Source of the DNA: Methanobrevibacter sp.
Lineage (GTDB): Archaea; Methanobacteriota; Methanobacteria; Methanobacteriales; Methanobacteriaceae
DNA: 12,240 nucleotides
Direction: 5' to 3'
Assembly (NCBI GenBank): GCA_016838945.1
Contig: JADLKP010000047.1
Span: forward strand, 1 to 12,240
Position 1 is the stretch's first letter. Each line of letters starts with the position of its first letter. A program made the translations under genes and the position numbers. Shown piece by piece: positions 6,943 through 12,240 of the stretch. The notes beneath the pieces are model-generated. The model made no database searches and was not told where the DNA came from. It was given only the letters and a program-made list of their open reading frames with translations.

Positions 6943-8190
6943 CTACATGCCGTCCAAACTCATGTCAATCATTCTTTGAGTTTCAGCAGCCAATTCATCA
7001 GGAAGTCCAGTTATGTCCATGCTTAAGAAACCTCTGACAATCATGGAAGCCGCTTCCTCTTCAGTCAATCCTCTTGAGGTTAAGTAATAAATCTCTTCCT
7101 CGTCAATTTGACCAACTGCTGCTTCGTGAGACATTTCAAGGTTTGCTGCATTTGCCTCAAGTTCAGGAACTGCATAGATTGATGAATCGTCATCCAAAAC
7201 CAATCCATGACATTCCAAGTGCCCTTTTACGTTAGGAACATTTCCGGACAAGTGACCTCTTGAGAAGATTTTGGATTCATCATTTGCTACTGCACGAGAA
7301 ATGATTTCAGCACTTGTATTAGGTGCATTCAAAAGAGCTCTTGAACCTACATCAATAATGGAATCCTTAACACCACTTTGAATACTTTGGAACAATGCCC
7401 TTGCATTTTCACCATTACAATTGGTGGTAGGATAAGATTGAATGGATCTGACAGGACTGGTTAAAATATAATTGTTTATGTAAGTTGTGTCCTTTTCCTG
7501 AACAATTCCAGTTCTAGGACGTACTTCAACCTGTTCTGCCCAATTGTGAACCATTGTAAATGTTATTTTTGCACCAGGCTTAAGATACATTTCAGATACT
7601 CCAACGTGAAGAGCAGAAGAGACATCTTCACCAGTTGCACAACCGGTGATCAAATGCAATTCTGAATTTTCTTCAGCAATGATAATGTTGTGAGCTGTTT
7701 GCATAACATCTTGGTCTGCGATGAACATGCATGCCTGTACTGGGAAAACCTCTTTAGTTCCAGGTAAAGATCTGATGAAATAACCACTGCAGAATTCTTC
7801 TTCAGCTTCACGAAGTGCAGTTTGAGCAGTATATTTATCAGCATCAGGCTTTACAGCATTCCACATATAATCCTTTAACCAGGAATATTTTTCCAAAGCC
7901 ATTTGGGTGTTCATGAGTTCGATGGAATCTGAAATGGAATGTGAAAATACATTGGATTGATCCATTTGCAAGAAAGAACCTGATCTTTCATCAGATTCAG
8001 TGTCGACCCCTACTCTGAGTAAAGTCCTTTTGGTTTTCTTATCTACATCATTTATGTCATCCAATACATCAAAAGCATTTACCTCTTCTTTTGTAAAGTT
8101 TTCAATTACAATATCAGTACCTAAAGCTGCTTTTTTATCCTTTGCCTTTTGAGCATCATGAGTTACATTCCGCACAACCAACACATCCAT
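6943..8190 (-). CDS. sufB: SufB/SufD-family Fe-S cluster assembly scaffold
   Basis: Scaffold partner of the SufC ATPase, on which Fe-S clusters are built before transfer to target proteins in the cytoplasm. The 415-residue protein has the beta-helix core and the family's characteristic C-terminal signature: SHEAAVGQIDEEEIYYLTSRG from residue 354, then a helix ending MIVRGFLS. C327 (HLECHGLVLDD) and H355/E356 lie where bacterial SufB has its cluster-assembly residues; this alignment is by eye. Only one SufB/D gene is present, as in the minimal two-gene SufCB (SMS-type) systems of archaea, so a SufB homodimer with SufC is likely. The start at 8190 lies inside sufC, giving a 35-base overlap, and is supported by AAGGA four bases upstream within sufC. 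The symbol sufB is by convention; sufD cannot be excluded by sequence alone. Confidence 0.9.
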   Translation of the reverse strand: MDVLVVRNVTHDAQKAKDKKAALGTDIVIENFTKEEVNAFDVLDDINDVDKKTKRTLLRVGVDTESDERSGSFLQMDQSNVFSHSISDSIELMNTQMALEKYSWLKDYMWNAVKPDADKYTAQTALREAEEEFCSGYFIRSLPGTKEVFPVQACMFIADQDVMQTAHNIIIAEENSELHLITGCATGEDVSSALHVGVSEMYLKPGAKITFTMVHNWAEQVEVRPRTGIVQEKDTTYINNYILTSPVRSIQSYPTTNCNGENARALFQSIQSGVKDSIIDVGSRALLNAPNTSAEIISRAVANDESKIFSRGHLSGNVPNVKGHLECHGLVLDDDSSIYAVPELEANAANLEMSHEAAVGQIDEEEIYYLTSRGLTEEEAASMIVRGFLSMDITGLPDELAAETQRMIDMSLDGM

Positions 8191-8917
8191 TAAATCCTTC
8201 TTTTCTAATGTCTTCTAAAATTTCATCTGGGTCTCCAGAACAAGCAATTACACCATGCATCAATACGTGAGCCTTATCTGCTTTAACAAAATTCAAAATG
8301 TAACCTAAGTGAGTGATGAGCAAACCTGCCTTTTTCCTTTGACCAGGTTTTTTGTCTTTGTCAAGCAAAACATTCAACTCTCCTGCAAGCAATTCCACAT
8401 TTTCAATATCCACACCGGAATCAGGTTCATCAAACATGGTGAAAAGAGGTCCTTGTGCAAGCAATTGGAGAATTTCGGATCTTTTTACTTCCCCACCGGA
8501 AAATCCTCTATTAACATCTCTGTCCAAGAATTCATCATTGAACTTAAGCTTTTTAGCAAGCTCTTGCATTCTTGGATTCAATTCTTCATCAGGGTCTTGC
8601 TTGGATTCAAATTTCAATAAGTCCCTAACACTTACACCACGAATAGCTGGAGGATTTTGGAAACTTACTCCAAGCCCTTTTTGAACTCTTTCAGTAGTGG
8701 TCAAGTCAGTAATATCCTCTCCATTGAATAGGATAGAACCTTCTACAACATCATATTTTGGGAATCCCAATATAGTTAAGAATAAAGTACTTTTACCCGC
8801 ACCATTCGGACCTAAAAGCACATGGGTTTCCCCTTCTCTTATGGCAAGGTTTACGCCGTTTAAAACACGTTTACCTTCCACTTCAACAACTAAGTCTTTT
8901 ACTTCAAGTAACATCAT
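8156..8917 (-). CDS. sufC: SufC, ABC-type ATPase for Fe-S cluster assembly
   Basis: Cytoplasmic ATPase that drives conformational change in the SufB scaffold. The 253 residues include Walker A GPNGAGKST (36-44), a Q-loop at Q87 (SFQNPP), the signature FSGGEVKRSEILQ from residue 139, Walker B FTMFDEPDSGVD (159-170) and the switch histidine H203 (LLITHLGY). FSGGEVKRSEIL and DEPDSGVD are close to the SufC forms of these motifs, which separates it from transporter ATPases. The last residues contain C245, C248 and C251 spaced CX2CX2C, not part of the core ATPase fold. The start is the first of two adjacent ATG codons; AAGG lies seven bases before it, so the second (8914) is slightly less likely. 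It is first in the sufCB pair, and its 3' end overlaps sufB by 35 bases, suggesting coupled translation. Confidence 0.95.
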   Translation of the reverse strand: MMLLEVKDLVVEVEGKRVLNGVNLAIREGETHVLLGPNGAGKSTLFLTILGFPKYDVVEGSILFNGEDITDLTTTERVQKGLGVSFQNPPAIRGVSVRDLLKFESKQDPDEELNPRMQELAKKLKFNDEFLDRDVNRGFSGGEVKRSEILQLLAQGPLFTMFDEPDSGVDIENVELLAGELNVLLDKDKKPGQRKKAGLLITHLGYILNFVKADKAHVLMHGVIACSGDPDEILEDIRKEGFNGCVGCAECNS

Positions 8918-8992
8918 ATCAAAACCTTATTGATTTAAATTACTAAGATCAATTTCAATAAATTTCAATTAAATTAAAAGCATTATAATACA

Positions 8993-9010
8993 TTATAACT
9001 ATAGTTATAA
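8993..9010. repeat. 18-base perfect palindrome upstream of sufC
   Basis: TTATAACTATAGTTATAA is a perfect palindrome about 75 bases before the sufC start codon. It contains two of four GTTATA-type units and could bind a dimeric regulator of the suf operon. It may also have some role as AT-rich promoter sequence. Confidence 0.5.
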
Positions 9011-9066
9011 CGGCATTATATAACAACCTTATATAACAATATTATATTTATTTTATTATATAAAAA
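8994..9066 (-). promoter_or_regulatory. Probable suf promoter with four phased GTTATA motifs
   Basis: On the minus strand TTTATATAAT (9064-9055) is a good TATA box, putting the start of transcription near 9030-9040. From there GTTATA occurs four times, beginning at 9037, 9024, 9011 and 8999, spacings of 13, 13 and 12 bases. The first two belong to an 11-base direct repeat (TTGTTATATAA). Such overlap with the start region suits a repressor or an array operator. Some copies contain TATA-like sequence, so alternative promoters are possible. Confidence 0.45.
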
Positions 9067-9239
9067 CATTACATTTTAAATTAAAATCAGTATATAAATA
9101 AACTAATTTAAAAAATAATTTTCTATAAAACTCTTTAAAAAATTCTCATAGAATCTATTAAATTTTAGAAAAAATAGGCTAAGCAAAAAGTTAACATCAA
9201 ATAAAAATTAGATAAAGTAGACTAAGCAATTAAAAATAG

Positions 9240-9292
9240 TAGATTAATATTATGAAAAAAGTAAAAAATAAAAAAAGTGAAAATCGGAAAAA
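9240..9292 (-). terminator. Oligo-T end region of the PRC-barrel gene
   Basis: Directly after the stop codon the minus strand carries several T tracts (T5 to T7), with no strong hairpin. Archaeal transcription commonly ends on such oligo-U stretches. Confidence 0.45.
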
Positions 9293-9571
9293 TTATTCAG
9301 TTACTATGATAAATTCTCCAACTTTTTCTATTTTGGTGAATGGGATTAATAATAAATCTCCTCTACGTTTAGCACCTTTAACATGAATATTACGTCCAGC
9401 TTCTACTTTTACAGCAATATCCACGATTTTACCAGTTTTTTCATTAATGATTAACTCATCAAGCACTCCTAAAATACGAGCATTATTAGTAGCTACTTGA
9501 TAGCTTTTAATTTCACTCCATAATTTTTCTTCTCTTCTATGAGTATTAGGTTTTGCAACAGCATTTTCCAT
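9293..9571 (-). CDS. Small PRC-barrel domain protein
   Basis: A 92-residue protein whose middle and C-terminal part (about 21-92) fits the PRC-barrel fold. It has a short beta strand with ARILGVLDELIINEKTGKI, then a second strand pair (IVDIAVKV), and a closing strand near LLLIPFTKIEKVGEFIIV. In bacteria this domain occurs in RimM and in photosynthetic reaction-centre subunit H. Free-standing archaeal copies are common in methanogens and halophiles, and their role is not settled. The N-terminal 20 residues are charged and probably flexible. It has no signal peptide or membrane segment. The start codon is supported by GGTG five bases upstream. It has its own TATA box and an oligo-T end, so it is probably a single-gene unit between cobY and suf. 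I assign the fold, not a function. Confidence 0.8.
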   Translation of the reverse strand: MENAVAKPNTHRREEKLWSEIKSYQVATNNARILGVLDELIINEKTGKIVDIAVKVEAGRNIHVKGAKRRGDLLLIPFTKIEKVGEFIIVTE

Positions 9572-9703
9572 ATTTTCACCAATTAAATTTTATAAAAATG
9601 ATTGAAGGCATGATTCGTGTTTTAGTTTCAAAAAAACAAACCATTTTAATAAGTAATTTAAATAAAATATTATTTTACCTTATTACTGTTTATATTTAAA
9701 GAA

Positions 9704-9713
9704 ATATATAAAC
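9704..9713 (-). promoter_or_regulatory. TATA box of the PRC-barrel gene
   Basis: GTTTATATAT on the minus strand matches the archaeal TATA consensus closely. Transcription would begin near 9680, leaving a leader of roughly 110 bases before the start codon at 9571. Confidence 0.5.
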
Positions 9714-9854
9714 TTATTGATATTTTTAAGGGAAATAATGAAAAAATACTAAAAAAGGATAAAAAAGAATAAAAAATAATAGAAATAATAAAAAAAGAAT
9801 AAATAATTATTAATATTGGGAAAACTATTGGTAAAAATAAATATTTAAAAAATT

Positions 9855-9912
9855 TTTCCCTAAAAAAGATCTAAAAAAGACCTGAAAAAACTGAAAAAAA
9901 GCTGAAAAAATT
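9855..9912 (-). terminator. Oligo-T termination region of cobY
   Basis: Past the cobY stop codon the minus strand has a series of T6 and T7 tracts, each separated by a short CAG, CAGG or AGATC linker, at steps of about ten bases. There is no clear stem. Repeated oligo-U tracts of this sort are a typical archaeal end signal. Confidence 0.55.
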
Positions 9913-9940
9913 CGTATCCTTTTTGAAAAAATGATGAAAT

Positions 9941-10573
9941 TTATAAAAATTTATTGGTTAATATGGCTGTCTCGATAGTATTTACATTAAAAATTAACTC
10001 ATACCTTGAAATAATTAAAAGTTGCTCGTCCTGAATGACATTTTCGCTTCTAAGTATGTTAATTCCTGATGGGACATTTCCATTAAATTCATAGGAATAA
10101 TTTACACCATATTCCTCAAAAATTTCAACCGGAACTGAGACAGATAATGCTGGTTTGTCCTGACTTAAGTAATAGTTAAGAATTTCATCAAGAATATCTG
10201 CACCAACCAATGGCAAGTCTGCATTGATGAAAATCAAAATGTCATCCTTGGACCTTGACTCGAAGACTTCTAGAATTTTGGAAAGATCCTCAACAAAACC
10301 CTTACCTAAAGTATCAAGATAAAAATTATTGTTTTCACTTTCATAAAAGGAGACATCAAAATTAGTAAACCCCAAATCATTGATTAAAAATTCTTTTGTA
10401 TTGGGAGCGTTAGGACTAACGGCAACAACCGTCTTTTCGATTAATTCTGATTCTTTGATATTATCTAAAACATAACTCATTAATGGCTTATCTTTTAAGG
10501 GATAAAGTGGCTTTTCAATTTCTGATTTTAATCTTAATCCTTTTCCACCAGCCATAACAAGAGCTATTATCAT
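9941..10573 (-). CDS. cobY: Adenosylcobinamide-phosphate guanylyltransferase CobY
   Basis: Transfers GMP from GTP to adenosylcobinamide phosphate to form AdoCbi-GDP, the activated intermediate before nucleotide-loop attachment in cobamide synthesis. It is the archaeal replacement for bacterial CobU and lacks kinase activity. The 210-residue protein begins with the nucleotidyltransferase motif LVMAGGKGLRL (5-15), followed by EKPLYPL. It also has SPNAPNTKEFL around residue 53, a metal-binding-type INADLPLV near residue 115, FNGNVPSGINIL near 163 and ELIFNVNT near 192. These last motifs match what I remember of Methanocaldococcus CobY. Methanogens need cobamide for the Mtr methyltransferase, which fits the context. 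The start is supported by GGTG five bases upstream. It lies 148 bases beyond the marker 14 gene and ends in oligo-T tracts. Other MobA-like nucleotidyltransferases are less likely. Confidence 0.88.
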   Translation of the reverse strand: MIIALVMAGGKGLRLKSEIEKPLYPLKDKPLMSYVLDNIKESELIEKTVVAVSPNAPNTKEFLINDLGFTNFDVSFYESENNNFYLDTLGKGFVEDLSKILEVFESRSKDDILIFINADLPLVGADILDEILNYYLSQDKPALSVSVPVEIFEEYGVNYSYEFNGNVPSGINILRSENVIQDEQLLIISRYELIFNVNTIETAILTNKFL

Positions 10574-10721
10574 AAATACACCATTAATAATTGAAATGAA
10601 ATAAAATAAAATAAAAAAAATAAAAAATTAGAAAAATATTATTTATTAGAATTAAAAAAATAAAAAATTTAAGAAAAATGAAAAATAATTTAAAAGATTG
10701 AATTTTTTAAAATCTGATAAA
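10574..10721 (-). terminator. T-rich spacer behind the marker 14 gene
   Basis: These 148 bases carry many T tracts on the minus strand, including T7 and T8 runs and a short ATTTT repeat close to cobY. They probably end transcription of the marker 14 gene. The cobY promoter must also be here or upstream, but no TATA box stands out. Confidence 0.4.
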
Positions 10722-12203
10722 TTATTTTGGAATTGTGCCTTGTGCTTGCATTCTTTTCTTAAGAATACATTTTTCTCCTTGGTTTCCACCGAGAGGGTTC
10801 TTTTGAGTTCCCATGGAATTCATACAACGAGCCATGATTGCAGAACCGAGAGCAAGTCCATCCTCTACAAATACGACACCATCGAATTTGTCTTGAGCAT
10901 ACTCTAAGATAAGCTCAGGCTTTTTACCTGTAATACCCGCTCTACCGGTAACTCCTAAAATGGAACCGTCAAGAATAAGTCCTTCTTCAAATGCAACATC
11001 AAGGACTCTGTAAACGATATTTGCACTTACATGGTCCATTGTAGCAAGCAATGTAGGGATACCTTCATCCTCATAGATTTTAGCACCGATTTCCACTAAA
11101 CCATCAAGCCCATCAGCATTTGTACCTACATCACAACCGATTAGGCATGTACCCGCTGCCTTAGCGCCAGCTGCATCCAATGGAACTGTACCGAATCTGT
11201 CAATTCCCTCTGGAACCTTACAGATGTTAACGAGTTCATGAGCTTCCTTAGCATATTGTTTTGCTTTTTCCTGATGCTTTTTGCCATCAGCTTTCTTAAG
11301 CAATTTAGGATCGAATATGTCTAATGCAGCACCATTCTTTTGGTCAATTTGCTTGGAACCTTTAGCTAAAGAGTCAGAAATAACACCAGCTAAACCTAAG
11401 AAGTTACCAACGGTACTTGCATAAGGCTCATCCTTATTTACAATCCTACCTGCCAAGGTAGAACCGAAGTCCAATGATACGCAAGGGTTTCTATAGTCCA
11501 CTTCAGTCCATTTGGCACCTAACTTAATACCTGCAGTAACAAGTTCCCCTTCCATCTCATTCGCAACTACTTCCTTTCCTTTTGGTGGAACTACACTTAC
11601 TACAGCCCCATCAAACATTACATTATCAAGCAATGTGTATTTTTGAAGTCTTTTTGGAAGGTGTGCAGTTGACATAGCAGGAGCCATTTTCTTATGGGAA
11701 ATACCTGCATCAAGACAACCATCAGCAAGTGCCTTAATCAATTCACCTACTTCCTGGGTAGTGGCGAATCCTGCAGTTACCCCTGTGGATCTTACTACAA
11801 AGTCCAAATCATCATCCATATCCACATGTGCTTTCTTAAGTGATTCCAAAACTGTATCCTTGATCATGTCTGCAACAGATTCCTTGGAAAGCTCTACACC
11901 CCAAACAGTCTTACCGAATACCTCTTCTCCTGCTTTAGGCTTTCTAACATCCCTTGTCATTTTAACAGTTTTGTTGATAAGATAAGATTGACTGTTATTT
12001 AAGTTTGTTGCCATAATAACACATTTGGTAGTGGTATTTCCTAATTCTATGGAAGCAGTCACATAATATTCATCTTGTTGAGCTGCCATAACACCTGGAC
12101 CTTGAGGTCTATTACCTGCTTTTAAAATACTTAAATCTCTTGGTTGACTTTCAGCAATGATTGGCTTAGGTCCCTTATTGAAAAATTTATCTAAAAAAGA
12201 CAT
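10722..12203 (-). CDS. Methanogenesis marker protein 14
   Basis: A 493-residue protein that I recognise as the methanogenesis marker 14 family, found across methanogens and without a settled biochemical role. It resembles the ASKHA (actin, sugar kinase, Hsp70) ATPase fold. SIELGNTTTKCVIM (51-64) looks like the first phosphate loop. SLDFGSTLAGRIV (243-255) resembles a second phosphate loop, and a third glycine-rich stretch follows at IGCDVGTNADGLDGLVEIG from 355. The C-terminal GVVFVEDGLALGSAIMARCM (441-460) suits the closing helix. The first 40 residues look unstructured. Related folds serve as activators of corrinoid or radical enzymes, so an activator or reactivase role is possible but is inference only. 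No membrane segment is visible. The start follows GGGGAT six bases upstream. Nearby cobY is a loose cobamide link. Confidence 0.85.
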   Translation of the reverse strand: MSFLDKFFNKGPKPIIAESQPRDLSILKAGNRPQGPGVMAAQQDEYYVTASIELGNTTTKCVIMATNLNNSQSYLINKTVKMTRDVRKPKAGEEVFGKTVWGVELSKESVADMIKDTVLESLKKAHVDMDDDLDFVVRSTGVTAGFATTQEVGELIKALADGCLDAGISHKKMAPAMSTAHLPKRLQKYTLLDNVMFDGAVVSVVPPKGKEVVANEMEGELVTAGIKLGAKWTEVDYRNPCVSLDFGSTLAGRIVNKDEPYASTVGNFLGLAGVISDSLAKGSKQIDQKNGAALDIFDPKLLKKADGKKHQEKAKQYAKEAHELVNICKVPEGIDRFGTVPLDAAGAKAAGTCLIGCDVGTNADGLDGLVEIGAKIYEDEGIPTLLATMDHVSANIVYRVLDVAFEEGLILDGSILGVTGRAGITGKKPELILEYAQDKFDGVVFVEDGLALGSAIMARCMNSMGTQKNPLGGNQGEKCILKKRMQAQGTIPK

Positions 12204-12240
12204 ATAAAATCCCCATATTCTTAATATATTATATAATATT
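12204..12240 (-). promoter_or_regulatory. Upstream region of the marker 14 gene
   Basis: GGGGAT lies six bases before the start codon on the minus strand and is a good ribosome binding site. TATATAATATATTAAG further upstream looks like a TATA box, but it is only about 25 bases from the ATG, which would leave no room for the site in the mRNA. The true promoter may lie outside the window. Confidence 0.35.

Larger units (their letters stand above)
8934..9292. other. Spacer between sufC and the PRC-barrel gene
   Basis: This spacer holds the suf promoter region with its repeated GTTATA motifs (8993-9066) and the oligo-T end region of the PRC-barrel gene (about 9240-9292, minus strand). Between them the octamer CTAAGCAA occurs nearly twice (about 9178 and 9221). 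I see no gene. Confidence 0.5.
9572..9940. other. Spacer between the PRC-barrel gene and cobY
   Basis: This spacer holds the PRC-barrel promoter (9704-9713) and a leader of about 110 bases on its left, and the oligo-T termination region of cobY on its right. No gene is seen on either strand. Confidence 0.6.

Noticed and set aside
8309..8684. Two overlapping plus-strand frames opposite sufC
   Set aside because: Shadows of a clear SufC coding sequence, without ribosome binding sites.
8934..9292. Possible mobile-element remnant because of the direct and inverted repeats
   Set aside because: No transposase fragment, no terminal inverted repeats of the right size and no target duplication; the repeats sit where promoter and operator elements are expected.

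Overview
The window looks like the chromosome of a methanogenic archaeon of the Methanobacteriales, most likely a Methanobrevibacter-type organism. The support is a complete F420-non-reducing [NiFe]-hydrogenase operon with a 12-cluster polyferredoxin, a methanogenesis marker protein, the archaeal cobamide enzyme CobY, archaeal TATA-type promoters, oligo-U terminators and very AT-rich spacers. This taxon is inferred from gene content and composition, not from a search. All eight larger genes and the one small gene lie on the minus strand, so the transcriptional order runs from the right end of the window to the left.

Reading in transcriptional order: methanogenesis marker protein 14 (10722-12203); cobY, the archaeal nucleotidyltransferase for cobamide assembly (9941-10573); a 92-residue PRC-barrel protein (9293-9571); a sufC-sufB pair for Fe-S cluster assembly (6943-8917) with a 35-base overlap; the mvhD-mvhG-mvhA-mvhB operon (1940-5989); and pyrC, dihydroorotase (385-1626). 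The mvh genes sit 1 to 20 bases apart, each with a good ribosome binding site, and end at a clear hairpin-plus-U terminator. Mvh takes electrons from H2 and passes them through MvhD to heterodisulfide reductase (HdrABC, not in this window). That complex reduces CoM-S-S-CoB and ferredoxin by flavin-based electron bifurcation. SufCB would supply Fe-S clusters, which this cluster-rich hydrogenase needs in large numbers. The link is functional only; the two sets are separate transcription units.

The most notable non-coding feature is the stretch of about 460 bases between the probable mvh promoter (about 6452-6483) and the mvhD start codon. Read as minus-strand RNA it is an array of hairpins. Four of them (6288-6326, 6253-6280, 6212-6250, 6090-6127) carry nearly the same loop, UUUUGAUUUGG or a close variant, on stems of unrelated sequence that stay paired. 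The wobble pairs fall as G-U only in the minus-strand RNA. This pattern points to a structured 5' leader with a repeated loop recognised by something unknown. I do not recognise it as a described riboswitch or RNA family.

A second regulatory candidate precedes sufC: four GTTATA motifs spaced 13, 13 and 12 bases apart, ending in an 18-base perfect palindrome. The other spacers hold oligo-T (minus strand) termination regions, probable TATA boxes and low-complexity sequence. I saw no tRNA, rRNA, CRISPR array or mobile element.
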